This document shows, in pieces, positions 49,153 through 57,845 of a stretch of DNA of 64,000 bases. Each line of letters opens with the position of its first letter. The stretch's first letter is position 1. The position numbers were made by a program, and so were the translations under genes. The stretch comes from Pedococcus cremeus (GTDB taxonomy: Bacteria; Actinomycetota; Actinomycetes; Actinomycetales; Dermatophilaceae). The notes under the pieces are model-generated. The model saw only the letters and a list, made by a program, of their open reading frames with translations. It searched no databases and had not been told where the DNA came from. The stretch is from the NCBI RefSeq assembly GCF_900111375.1, contig NZ_FOHB01000007.1:221120-285119 (forward strand), written 5' to 3'.

Positions 49153-49175
49153 GGCTTCCCCTGCCTCTCACTTGA

Positions 49176-49191
49176 ACAGGCGATTACCTGT
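49176..49191. promoter_or_regulatory. inverted repeat upstream of the HTH gene
   Basis: ACAGG-CGATTA-CCTGT lies 24 bases before the HTH start, next to an AT-rich patch (AAATTTTTACC). It may be an autoregulatory operator. The remaining 250 bases up to 49440 hold no gene. A C/A-rich leader with four AGCACC repeats precedes the SAF gene. Confidence 0.35.
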
Positions 49192-49439
49192 CCTTGACCA
49201 AATTTTTACCATACGCGTGCGTCTGCGTCTGTCGATTGCCGACAGTCTCCCATCACCGCGATTTCACCACATTGGCCGGTCACGTCCTGCGGTCATCCCC
49301 ACCCTTGTGGACTGGAGATCCCGCAACACGTTCCGGTACGCCATGATGACTCCCGGACCGGGGCCGAAACCGAGACAAAAGCACCAGGAACGACAGCACC
49401 AACAGAGCACCATCAACAGCACCGAGGGGGAGCTGCGCC

Positions 49440-50111
49440 GTGCCCGACATCGCCACGCCCAAGGCCTCGCGCCTGCAGAAGCCGTCGTGGAAGGACACCC
49501 GACTGCTGGTCGGCATCCTGCTCGTGCTGGCCGCCACCGTGCTGGGATCGCTCACCATGGCCGCTGCCGACGACCGGGTGCCCATGTATGCCGCGGCGAC
49601 CGAGCTCGTGCCCGGCCAACCCCTGCGCGCCGACCGGCTGACCCGGGTCGACGTCCAGCTCGGCGACCGCAGCGAGAGCTACCTCTCCGCGGCGTCGGCC
49701 CTGCCCTCCGACGTCTACGTCCTGCGCGAGGTCCGGCCGGGCGAGCTCATCCCGCGCTCGGCGATCGGCAGCCAGGACGCCGTGGGGCTGCAGCCGCTCA
49801 CGCTCGTGGTCGACGCCCGCTCCGCCGCCCCGCTCGTGGTGGGCTCGGTGGTCGACGTCTACGTCAACCCGGTCGACCCGAAGGGCGACACCGCGGGCCG
49901 TGACTTCGCGGGCGCCGAGCTCGCCCTGGAGTCGGCGACGGTGGCGGGTGTGCCCAAGACCGGAGGCCGGCTCAGCGGCACGGAGGCGCAGCGAGCGGTG
50001 CAGGTGATGGTGCCCAAGGACCGCATCCGAGACCTCATCGGCCAGGTCGACCTCGGCGCCCGCGTCACCCTCGTGCCGGTGCCGGGCTCGCGACTGGGCG
50101 GTGAGCAGTGA
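49440..50111 (+). CDS. SAF-domain membrane protein (CpaB-like)
   Basis: 223 residues from a GTG at 49440, preceded by GAGGGGGAG. An N-terminal membrane helix (LLVGILLVLAATVLGSLTMA) is followed by a SAF domain (VPMYAAATELVPGQPLRADRL and EVRPGELIPRSAI). A beta-rich C-terminal part has VMVPKDRIRDLIGQVDLGARVTLVPV. It resembles CpaB/RcpC of Tad systems but is shorter. Its end overlaps the CpaE-like gene (GTGA). The pair mimics cpaB-tadZ of the main operon without secretion ATPase or pilins, and probably does another envelope job. Confidence 0.85.
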   Translation: MPDIATPKASRLQKPSWKDTRLLVGILLVLAATVLGSLTMAAADDRVPMYAAATELVPGQPLRADRLTRVDVQLGDRSESYLSAASALPSDVYVLREVRPGELIPRSAIGSQDAVGLQPLTLVVDARSAAPLVVGSVVDVYVNPVDPKGDTAGRDFAGAELALESATVAGVPKTGGRLSGTEAQRAVQVMVPKDRIRDLIGQVDLGARVTLVPVPGSRLGGEQ

Positions 50112-51430
50112 CCACAGCGGTGCTCACCGCGGTCGGGCACCAGTGGGAGGCCCGGCTCGTCACTGCCCTCGAGTCGGCCCCCGGCCTGGCCGTCGTGCGC
50201 CGCTGCGCCGATCTCGCCGACCTGCTTGCCGCGGCCTCGGCCGGGTTGGCCGACGTCGCCCTGGTCTCGGCCGACCTGCGCTCCCTCGACCGGGCTGCCC
50301 TGCACCACCTCGCCAGCCACGGGGTCCGCTCCGCAGGGGTGGCGGCCCCGGGCGACGAGGCGGGGGAGCGGCGGCTGCGCCAGCTCGGGCTCGACGTGGT
50401 GGTCCGCGCCGACGCCGAGCCCCACGAGATCGAGGAGGCCTTGACCGGGCTGCAGGAGGCGGACCTGCCGGACGACCCGTTCGGGCCCGACGGTGGCAAT
50501 GACCCTGACACCGGTGACGAGGCCGCTCGTGGGGCGGCAGCGCTCACTGGGCCGGGTGCCGCAGTGGCACCGCCCGGCTCCGACGGCTGGGCTCCGGTCG
50601 AGCAGTCGCGGATCATCGCCGTCTGGGGCCCCACCGGTGCGCCCGGACGCAGCACGCTCGCCCTGGGGCTGGCCGCCGAGCTGGCCGCCGCCGGGACGCG
50701 CACGCTGCTCGTGGACTGCGACACCTACGGCTCGTCCGTCGCCCAGGCGCTGTCGCTGCTGGACGAGGCCCCAGGCATGGCGGCCGCCGCCCGCGCCGCC
50801 GACCAGGGCGTCCTCGACCTCCCGGCGCTCGCCCGCCTGGCACCCGAGGTGAGCCGCGGGCTGCGGGTGCTGACCGGCATACCGCGCGCGGAGCGCTGGC
50901 CCGAGCTCCGTGCGGCCGCCGTGGAGCACGTGCTCACGATGGCGCGGAAGCTCGCCGAGGTGGTGGTGGTCGACTGCGGCTTCTCCATCGAGGACGACGA
51001 GGAGCTCAGCTACGACACGCTCGCGCCCCGCCGCAACGCCGCCACCCTCACCGCGCTGGAGCAGGCCGACGAGCTGCTGGTGGTCGGCAGCGCCGACCCG
51101 GTCGGCCTGCAACGGCTGGTGCGAGCCGTGCAGGACGTCGGCAGCATCCCCTCACCCACCCCGCAGGTCGTGGTCAACAAGGTGCGCGCCTCGGCGGTCG
51201 GAGGCCGGCCGGAACGACGGATCGCCGAGGCCCTGGAGCGGTTCTCGGGGATGGACGACCTGCTCTTCCTCCCGTGGGACCAGGCCTCGCTCGACGAGGC
51301 GATGCTCGCCGGCCGGACGCTGGTCGAGTGCGCGCCGCAGTCCGAGCTGCGCCGTGCCGTCGCCGCCGTCGCCAGCCGGTATGCCGTCGGGGCACCGGAG
51401 CCGGTCGGCCGCCGGCGCCGCCGTCGCTGA
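50108..51430 (+). CDS. CpaE/MinD-like protein with an altered Walker A
   Basis: 440 residues. A receiver-like N-terminal domain (about 1-118) and an acidic/Ala-rich linker precede a ParA/MinD-type domain. The P-loop reads WGPTGAPGRST at about 173-183 in place of KGGxGKT, so both signature Lys residues are missing. The fold is otherwise kept: LLVDCDTYGSS, VVVVDCGFSIED and VVNKVRASAVGG. ATP hydrolysis is therefore doubtful, although nucleotide binding may remain. It overlaps the SAF gene by four bases. The C-terminus is a run of Arg residues. Compare the intact TadZ at 26332. Confidence 0.85.
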   Translation: MTTAVLTAVGHQWEARLVTALESAPGLAVVRRCADLADLLAAASAGLADVALVSADLRSLDRAALHHLASHGVRSAGVAAPGDEAGERRLRQLGLDVVVRADAEPHEIEEALTGLQEADLPDDPFGPDGGNDPDTGDEAARGAAALTGPGAAVAPPGSDGWAPVEQSRIIAVWGPTGAPGRSTLALGLAAELAAAGTRTLLVDCDTYGSSVAQALSLLDEAPGMAAAARAADQGVLDLPALARLAPEVSRGLRVLTGIPRAERWPELRAAAVEHVLTMARKLAEVVVVDCGFSIEDDEELSYDTLAPRRNAATLTALEQADELLVVGSADPVGLQRLVRAVQDVGSIPSPTPQVVVNKVRASAVGGRPERRIAEALERFSGMDDLLFLPWDQASLDEAMLAGRTLVECAPQSELRRAVAAVASRYAVGAPEPVGRRRRRR

Positions 51431-51468
51431 CCCTCCAGCGCGGTCCGAACCGGTGCGACCGGTGGGAG

Positions 51469-52803
51469 CTAGTGGGAGAACAGCAGGGTGAGGCCGCCCA
51501 CGGTGTAGACGACCATGAGCACCAGCAGCGGCACCTGGCCGGTGACGGCCACGCGGCGCGGGAAGAGGCTGACCGCGCGCTCGTGCGCGACGACCACGCC
51601 GAGCAGGTGGCCGGTGACGATCGAGACGACCTGGATCGTGGCGACCAGCCCCGGGTCGATCAGCGCGTGCCACGGGTGGATGCCGGCGGTGCCGAGCCAG
51701 TTGGCTCCGGTGCCGAGCGGGTCGGAGAGGCGGGCCAGCCCGTTGACCCCCTCGAAGACGAACAGCGACCAGTAGTGCGCGACCAGGTAGCCGGCCGCGA
51801 TCGGGATCAGCGAGGGGGCGAACGCCGTGGCCAGTCCGCGGACGGGCACCTTGGCCAGCGCCGCCGACACGGCCGCCGCGACCCACAGCATCGCGGGCAC
51901 CAGCAGGCACAGCGCGACAAGCGCGAGCGTCTCCCACACCCGTGGCACGTCGGAGGACTGTGTGAAGCTGTACCACCAGGTCTCGCCGGAGAACCCGTCG
52001 TAGGCGGTGCCGCCAAGCATGACCGAGGTGGTCGCCAGGAGTCCGGAACGGGGCGCGAGCTCGTTGGGCCCGTGCAGCGGCGTGCGCAGCACCCAGCGCC
52101 CGTCCTCCCGGCGGCCGAGTGGGCTGAGCGAGCCGTAGAGCCCGGACCACGCCTCGAACGGGTCGCCGGTGGCGAAGTAGTCGCGGCCGAACACCATCGC
52201 CAGCATGACGGAGATGAGAAGGAACCCGAGGATGGCGACGCGCAGCACCGGCAGGGTCGCGTTGTCGGGGGCGATGAGCTCGAGCCACGTGAACGCGAAG
52301 AGCCCCAGCGCGGCCGGCCAGTACCCGAGGCGGTAGGGCGCCAGCGAGAAGTCGGGGGAGACCCGGGCCAGGGCCAGCAGCCCGCGGTGCAGGTAGCGCA
52401 CCGGGTTGAGCACCCGCCAGATCGGCCCCAGGACCATCGAGAGCAGGCCGAGGCCGACCCACAGCCAGACGTAGACGACGTAGGGGACCGGGTTGTTGGC
52501 GTCGTCCTTGCCGAACACCAGCGACATGAGCACCCATGCCGTCAGGGCCAGCGACAGCACCGCGAACACCCCGCGCACGAAGGGCGAGTCGAGCGCGAGG
52601 GCCAGCGCCGGGGGGAGCAGCCGGCCGTCGGTGCGGCGCAGCCGCGGCTGCTTCCACAGCACCCCGAGGGCGACGAAGGAGATCGCCAGCGCCAACCCCG
52701 CGCCGATGAGCAGCAGGTCGAACGGCAGGGGAAGGTCCTCGCGCGAGCCGATGCCGTGGGCCGGCAGCATGACCGACGGAAGGGCAGCGGGGAGCAGGGT
52801 CAT
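51469..52803 (-). CDS. polytopic membrane protein paired with a cupredoxin lipoprotein
   Basis: 444 residues with ten or more hydrophobic segments and few charged loops. Motifs include GKDDANNPVPYVVYVWLWVGLG, GPIWRVLNPVRYLHRG and FGRDYFATGDPFEAWS, all conserved-looking but not from a family I can name with confidence. Such proteins in actinobacteria are sometimes labelled fenitrothion hydrolase, without a visible hydrolase motif here. Its start overlaps the stop of the lipoprotein gene (ATGA), so the two proteins probably work together, perhaps in copper handling or redox. Confidence 0.75.
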   Translation of the reverse strand: MTLLPAALPSVMLPAHGIGSREDLPLPFDLLLIGAGLALAISFVALGVLWKQPRLRRTDGRLLPPALALALDSPFVRGVFAVLSLALTAWVLMSLVFGKDDANNPVPYVVYVWLWVGLGLLSMVLGPIWRVLNPVRYLHRGLLALARVSPDFSLAPYRLGYWPAALGLFAFTWLELIAPDNATLPVLRVAILGFLLISVMLAMVFGRDYFATGDPFEAWSGLYGSLSPLGRREDGRWVLRTPLHGPNELAPRSGLLATTSVMLGGTAYDGFSGETWWYSFTQSSDVPRVWETLALVALCLLVPAMLWVAAAVSAALAKVPVRGLATAFAPSLIPIAAGYLVAHYWSLFVFEGVNGLARLSDPLGTGANWLGTAGIHPWHALIDPGLVATIQVVSIVTGHLLGVVVAHERAVSLFPRRVAVTGQVPLLVLMVVYTVGGLTLLFSH

Positions 52804-53276
52804 CGGACGGCGATCATCATCAGCCGCAGGGCCGGCTCGTGCGTCTCGACCTCGTAGAGGCCCGCCTCAGCGCCCGTCAGGGTGACGGTGGTGGGCGTTC
52901 CGGCCTTCAGCTTCTCCTCGATGTCGAAGCCGTGGGCGTGGAGCTCGTCGTCGTGGTCGCTCGTGACCACGAGGGTCAGCTTCTCGCCGACCTTGAGGTC
53001 GACGGTGGTGGGCGCCGGCGTGACCTTCCTGCCGGTGATGGTGACGTCGATGACCCGCCCCGCCGGGGTGTCCTTGGCCGGCGGAGGAGTGGTGGGGCTC
53101 TTCGCGGACGGCGGCGTCGGGGCCCCGCTCGACGAGGCGGTGGAGGCGGCCGTGCTCGACGACGCAGCCGGGCTCACCCCGGGTGTCGCGGTGTCTCCCC
53201 CGCACGCGGTGACGGCGAGCGCCAGCGCCGCCCCCGCGGCATACGAGGCGCCCCTGGCCAGGGTCATCTTCGTCAC
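52800..53276 (-). CDS. cupredoxin-like lipoprotein
   Basis: 158 residues from a GTG at 53276, which appears leaderless. The signal peptide ends in the lipobox LAVTACGG. A Ser/Thr/Pro linker leads to a cupredoxin-like beta domain (about 75-158) with DDELHAHGFDIEEKL and LYEVETHEPALRLMMI. These give possible His/Met copper ligands like EfeO-type cupredoxin domains. It would sit outside the membrane, next to its membrane-protein partner. Metal binding is inferred from motif spacing only. Confidence 0.82.
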   Translation of the reverse strand: MTKMTLARGASYAAGAALALAVTACGGDTATPGVSPAASSSTAASTASSSGAPTPPSAKSPTTPPPAKDTPAGRVIDVTITGRKVTPAPTTVDLKVGEKLTLVVTSDHDDELHAHGFDIEEKLKAGTPTTVTLTGAEAGLYEVETHEPALRLMMIAVR

Positions 53277-53283
53277 GCGCTGC

Positions 53284-53289
53284 AGTCTA
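53284..53289 (-). promoter_or_regulatory. -10 box of a leaderless promoter
   Basis: On the minus strand TAGACT is followed by seven bases and the GTG at 53276, which lacks a Shine-Dalgarno. Confidence 0.45.
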
Positions 53290-53316
53290 GACAGCGCGAT
53301 CTGACACCATGGACGC

Positions 53317-54741
53317 GTGCCCGACCGCCTGAGCTCGCTCGACGCGTCCTTCCTCTACCTGGAGGACGCGACGACGCCCATGCACGTGGGCTCGGTGATG
53401 GTTTTCGACCCCCCGGACGACGGCTTCGACTACGACCGGCTGGTGCAGCTGATCTCCCAGCGGATCGCGTTCGTGCCGCGCTACCGACAGCGGATCCGGC
53501 AGATCCCCGGCCGCCTGGCGAACCCGGTGTGGGTCGACGACGAGGACTTCGACGTCACCTACCACGTGCGCCGGTCCGCCCTGCCGCGCCCGGGCACCGA
53601 CGAGCAGCTGCAGGAGTTCGTCGCGCGGATCCAGCCGCGCCCGCTCGACCGGCAGCGGCCGCTGTGGGAGGTCTACCTGGTCGAGGGCCTGGAGGACGGC
53701 CGCTTCGCGATCGTCACCAAGTCGCACCAGGCGCTGGTCGACGGCGTGCACGCGGTCGACATCGCGCACGTGATCGTCGACGACGACCCGGCGGCCGAGG
53801 GCCTCGTCACCGACACCTGGCGCCCCTCGCCGGAGCCGAGCGACATCGAGCTGCTCACCAGTGCGCTCGTCGACGCCGTGCGCCGGCCGAGCGAGATCGT
53901 CGAGAACGTGCGCGGCGGCATCGCCGACGTCAAGGCGGTCGGCGGCCGCGCCCTGTCGGCTGCGGGACACGTGGCGTCGACGATCGCTCGCACGGCGGCC
54001 CGTCCCGCGCCGACGTCACCACTCAACGCCTCGGTGGGTGAGGCCCGCCGCTACGTCATGATCGGCACCGACCTCGACGACTACAAGAAGGTCCGCAGCG
54101 CGCTCGCCCGGGGGCACTTCGCCGACGACGTCACCATCAACGACGTCGTCCTGGCGACCATCGCCGGCGCGTTCCGCTCGTGGCTGCTCACCCGTGGGGA
54201 GGCGGTGCACTCGGGCACGACGGTGCGGGCGATGGTGCCGGTCAGCGTCTACGACGACGAGAACCACACCCGCCTCGGCAGCCGGCTCAAGGCCTGCTTC
54301 GTCGACCTCCCCGCCGGCGAGCCGGGTGCCTCGATGCGGCTGCACCAGGTGGCGTTCGCGATGCGCCAGCAGATGGAGGGCGGCCAGGCCGTGGGCGCCG
54401 AGACCCTCGCCGAGCTCGCCGGCTTCGCCCCGCCGACGCTGCACTCGCTCGGTGCCCGCCTCGGCAGCGCGGTCTCGCGCCGGCTGTTCAACGTGGTCAT
54501 CACCAACGTGCCCGGTCCGCAGCAGGCCCTGTATGCCGGTGACGCCAAGATGGTGGCGACCTACCCCGTGATGCCGCTGGCCAAGGGGCAGGGGCTGTCG
54601 ATCGGGCTCACCTCCTACGACGGAGGGGTCTACTACGGCCTCAACGCCGACCGTGACGCCATGCCCGACATCGACGTCCTCGGGCAGGGGATCGTCGACG
54701 CGCTCGGCGAGCTCCTCGAGAGCAAGTCGAGCCAGCGGTAG
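53317..54741 (+). CDS. WS/DGAT-family acyltransferase
   Basis: 474 residues from a GTG at 53317. The start fits the family (LSSLDASFLYLEDATTPMHV). These enzymes esterify diacylglycerol or fatty alcohols with acyl-CoA to make storage lipids or waxes. The catalytic HHxxxDG motif reads HQALVDG (H137, Q138, D142, G143), so the second His, usually the base, is Gln. The ND motif in TINDVVLATIAGAFRSWL and LFNVVITNVPGP are intact. Activity is therefore uncertain. It is followed at once by a patatin gene, suggesting a lipid-metabolism operon. Confidence 0.92.
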   Translation: MPDRLSSLDASFLYLEDATTPMHVGSVMVFDPPDDGFDYDRLVQLISQRIAFVPRYRQRIRQIPGRLANPVWVDDEDFDVTYHVRRSALPRPGTDEQLQEFVARIQPRPLDRQRPLWEVYLVEGLEDGRFAIVTKSHQALVDGVHAVDIAHVIVDDDPAAEGLVTDTWRPSPEPSDIELLTSALVDAVRRPSEIVENVRGGIADVKAVGGRALSAAGHVASTIARTAARPAPTSPLNASVGEARRYVMIGTDLDDYKKVRSALARGHFADDVTINDVVLATIAGAFRSWLLTRGEAVHSGTTVRAMVPVSVYDDENHTRLGSRLKACFVDLPAGEPGASMRLHQVAFAMRQQMEGGQAVGAETLAELAGFAPPTLHSLGARLGSAVSRRLFNVVITNVPGPQQALYAGDAKMVATYPVMPLAKGQGLSIGLTSYDGGVYYGLNADRDAMPDIDVLGQGIVDALGELLESKSSQR

Positions 54742-54751
54742 GCGGCAGGCC

Positions 54752-55762
54752 GTGAGCACCGAGCTCGTTCCCACTGACGCCGGGCGCCCCCGCCGGGGCC
54801 TCGTGCTCGGCGGCGGCGGCGTGCTCGGCGCGGCCTGGATGGTCGGTGCGCTCAAGGCGCTCGAGGACGAGATCGGCATGGACGCCCGTCACTTCGACCA
54901 GTACGTCGGCACGTCGGCCGGCGCAGTGATCACGGCGATGCTCGGCTGCGGTGTCTCGGTGGCCGACTTGGTGCGCCACCAGCTGGAGGGCGCCATCGAC
55001 GTCGGGCCGCTCGCCGGCTACGAGTGGGACTACCACCGCGACACCGGCGGCGACCGCCCGCCACGGCCCCGGGTCAGCCTCGGGTCCCCGGAGCTGCTGC
55101 GCGCCAACGCGCGCCAGCTGCGCCAGCTGCCGCCCACGGCCGTGCTCTCCGCCATCGTCCCCGAGGGCCGGGGCAGCATCGAGGCGGTCGGCGCCCTCGT
55201 GGCGTGGGTGGCCGGGGACGGCTGGGCCCCGCGCGAGGGCGTGTGCGTGACGGCGCTGGACTTCGACGCGGGCCAGCGGGTGGCATTCGGCCGGGAGGGT
55301 GCCCCGCCCGCACCGCTGTCGTCGGCGGTGATGGCCTCGTGCGCCATCCCGGGCTGGTACCAGCCGGTGCGCGTGGGGGAGCACCGCTACATCGACGGCG
55401 GGGCGTGGTCGTCGACCAACCTCGACCTCATGGCCGGTCTCGGGCTCGACGAGGTCTTCGTGCTCGCGCCCTCGGTCAGCTTCGTCCAGGACGCACCGAA
55501 GCACTGGAAGACGCGGGTCGAGCGGCAGTGGCGCAACCGCGTCACCCTGCGCTGCCTGCGCGAGCTGCGGCGGGTGCACCAGGAGGGCACGCACGTCACC
55601 GTGCTCGGACCCGGCGAGGAGGACCTCGAGGCATTCGGCGCGAACCTGATGGACGTCCGACGCCGCCCTCGTGTCATCGAGACCTCCCTGCGAACATCGG
55701 CGCAGGCCCTGCACGACCCGGCACCCCTGCCGAGCGCCACCGACTTCGAGGATGTGGGATGA
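54752..55762 (+). CDS. patatin-like phospholipase
   Basis: 336 residues from a GTG 10 bases after the WS/DGAT stop. The glycine-rich oxyanion loop GGGGVLG lies at 20-26, the nucleophile S55 in GTSAG and the catalytic D215 in YIDGGAWS, so the Ser-Asp dyad is complete. No signal peptide is visible. It probably hydrolyses acylglycerols or phospholipids in the cytoplasm, opposing or supplying the acyltransferase. The stop overlaps the next start (ATGA). Confidence 0.93.
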   Translation: MSTELVPTDAGRPRRGLVLGGGGVLGAAWMVGALKALEDEIGMDARHFDQYVGTSAGAVITAMLGCGVSVADLVRHQLEGAIDVGPLAGYEWDYHRDTGGDRPPRPRVSLGSPELLRANARQLRQLPPTAVLSAIVPEGRGSIEAVGALVAWVAGDGWAPREGVCVTALDFDAGQRVAFGREGAPPAPLSSAVMASCAIPGWYQPVRVGEHRYIDGGAWSSTNLDLMAGLGLDEVFVLAPSVSFVQDAPKHWKTRVERQWRNRVTLRCLRELRRVHQEGTHVTVLGPGEEDLEAFGANLMDVRRRPRVIETSLRTSAQALHDPAPLPSATDFEDVG

Positions 55763-56181
55763 GCCAGACCCGGATCTACGTGCCGCTCAACAGCGCGCGC
55801 CTGCGCGAGCTGAACGAGAGGCGCACCTTGGCGGAGTCGCCGCTGGCGGCCTTCGCCGTGACGAGCCGGCTGGAGCGCTCGATGCCCACGGGCGACGAGG
55901 AGGAGTGGGAGTACGCCGCTCTGTGTGATGCGCTCGAGGCGGCCTCCTGGTTGCGTGAGAAGCAGGACGCCAAGCGGGTCGTGGCCGCGGCCGACGTCGA
56001 GGCGGACTGGGTGAAGGCGGGCGGGGAGGCTTCGGCCCCCTCGGCCGTTGAGGTGACGGAGTCGCTCCCGCTGCCGCGGATCGTCTCCTTCCACATCGAC
56101 GAGTCACCGGGCGCTGACGGGGCGGAGGACCTGCTCTGGTACGACGCCACGGAGCTCGACGAGGTCACGCGTCTGGTGTAG
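55759..56181 (+). CDS. DUF6912-like small protein
   Basis: 140 residues overlapping the patatin stop. MSQTRIYVPLNSARLRELNERR at the start and FHIDESPGADGAEDLLWYDATELDEV at the end match, from memory, the actinobacterial DUF6912 family of unknown function. The centre is acidic (TGDEEEWEYAALCDALEAAS). No catalytic motif or membrane segment is seen. Translational coupling to the patatin gene suggests a related role. A short gap then leads to the ATP-grasp gene. Confidence 0.8.
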   Translation: MSQTRIYVPLNSARLRELNERRTLAESPLAAFAVTSRLERSMPTGDEEEWEYAALCDALEAASWLREKQDAKRVVAAADVEADWVKAGGEASAPSAVEVTESLPLPRIVSFHIDESPGADGAEDLLWYDATELDEVTRLV

Positions 56182-56269
56182 ACGCCTCCTTCAGTCGCAG
56201 ACGTCGATCAGCGCAGACCCTTGGCACGGAGCCACGGCGCAGACGTCGATTCCCACAGCGGGAGGGCGC

Positions 56270-57760
56270 ATGGAACCGATCCACGACCTGCAGGCAGGAC
56301 TCGCTGACGTCTGGGCGCTGAACCAGCCCGGCTCGACGGCCGAGCACGTCGTGGTGGTGCTGCCCTCGCTCAACATCTCGCCCAGCATGCTGCGGAACTA
56401 CGGCCCTCGGCTCGTGGCGCTCGAGCACCGTTACCTCACCGAGGTGCTCATGCTCGCCCGGGTCCCCGGCTGCGAGCTGGTGTTCGTGTGCTCCTCGCAC
56501 CCGGGACGTGCGGTGCTCGACTACTACGCCGGCCTGGTGGCGGGCCACCTGCAGGAGAGCGTCCGCTCGCGCGTGCACGTGGTGGCGGTCGAGGACCTCT
56601 CGGCGCGCCCGGTCGCGGTCAAGCTGCTGGAGAACCCGGACGCCCTGGCGCGCATCACCGACATCATCGGCGGTCGCCCGGCCCTGATCGAGCCCTGGAA
56701 CGTCACGCTCACCGAGGTGGCGGTGGCCGAGCGGCTCGGGCTGCCGCTCAACGGCACGCCTCCGCACCTGTGGCCCACGGCGTTCAAGAGTTCTGGTCGC
56801 CGGATCTTCCGGGAGAGCGGCGTACCCGTGCCCCTCGGCCACGAGGACGTGCGCTCGGTCGAGGACGTCGCGCTCGCCATCGCCGCCATCGTGGCGGCCA
56901 ACCCGGAGACCCGCGGGGTGGTCGTCAAGCACGACAACAGCGGCTCGGGGGAGGGCAACCTCGTCGTCGGCATCAGGGACCTCGACGGCAGGCCGGTCGG
57001 CAGCGACGACCTGCGGCACATCCTGGACCAGTCGATCCCTGAGTGGTACCGCCTCGACCTCGAGGCCGGCGGTGTCGTCGAGGAGCTGGTGGCCGGCGAC
57101 GCGTTCACCAGCCCCAGCGCGCAGGTCGACGTGGCACCCGACGGGTCGGTCGAGGTGGCCGCCACCCACGAGCAGGTTCTGGCCGGCGACGACCGACAGG
57201 TGTATGCCGGGTGCACCTTCCCAGCGAACCCCGAGTACACGGGGGTGCTGGCCCACCACGCCCGTGCTGTGGGCGCCCGCCTCGCCGACCTCGGCGCACG
57301 GGGGCGGCTCAGCGTCGACTTCGTCGCGGTTCGACAAGATGCCTGGGACGTCCTGGCGATCGAGGTCAACCTCCGCAAGGGCGGCACCACCCACCCGCTG
57401 ACGGCGCTGCGCCACCTCGTCCCGGGGCGCTACGACGCTGACCAGGGGAGGTGGCTCGCCGACGCCGGCGGAACGCGGTGCTACTCCTCGACCGACAACC
57501 TGCGCGACCCGCGCTGGCAGGACCTGCGGCCCGCCGCCGCCATCGACGCCGTCGCGGCCTCGCTGGCGGCGTTCGACCGCGGGGCCGGCAGCGGCGCCGT
57601 GCTGCACGGCCTGTCGGGGCTCGGCATCGACGCCCGCTGCGGTGTGACGGCCATCGGGACGTCCCTGGAGGAGGCGGACGCCTTGCTCGAGGAGGTGCAG
57701 GGGGCCATCCAGGCGGCCGCGACCCGGGCCCGGACCACCGTTGTCGGAGGCGCCACCTAG
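56270..57760 (+). CDS. PGM1-like ATP-grasp peptide ligase
   Basis: 496 residues from the ATG at 56270, three bases after GGGAGGG. An N-terminal domain (VVVLPSLNISPSMLRNYGPRL) is followed by an ATP-grasp region. VVVKHDNSGSGEGNLVVGI is the ATP-binding Lys and Gly loop, EELVAGD the central strand, and IEVNLRKGGTTHPLTAL the metal-binding end with E and N. This resembles PGM1, the ligase that joins an unusual amino acid to peptides in pheganomycin biosynthesis. No peptide precursor or other biosynthesis genes are visible nearby. Here it may modify a metabolite or peptide unknown to me. Confidence 0.85.
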   Translation: MEPIHDLQAGLADVWALNQPGSTAEHVVVVLPSLNISPSMLRNYGPRLVALEHRYLTEVLMLARVPGCELVFVCSSHPGRAVLDYYAGLVAGHLQESVRSRVHVVAVEDLSARPVAVKLLENPDALARITDIIGGRPALIEPWNVTLTEVAVAERLGLPLNGTPPHLWPTAFKSSGRRIFRESGVPVPLGHEDVRSVEDVALAIAAIVAANPETRGVVVKHDNSGSGEGNLVVGIRDLDGRPVGSDDLRHILDQSIPEWYRLDLEAGGVVEELVAGDAFTSPSAQVDVAPDGSVEVAATHEQVLAGDDRQVYAGCTFPANPEYTGVLAHHARAVGARLADLGARGRLSVDFVAVRQDAWDVLAIEVNLRKGGTTHPLTALRHLVPGRYDADQGRWLADAGGTRCYSSTDNLRDPRWQDLRPAAAIDAVAASLAAFDRGAGSGAVLHGLSGLGIDARCGVTAIGTSLEEADALLEEVQGAIQAAATRARTTVVGGAT

Positions 57761-57845
57761 AGTTCGTGGCCAGTCGACCTCCCCGGCCCGGCAGGAGCCG
57801 TGCGTGGTTGCAGTGCCCCGTCCCGCAGGAACCCAGGAGTGGCCC

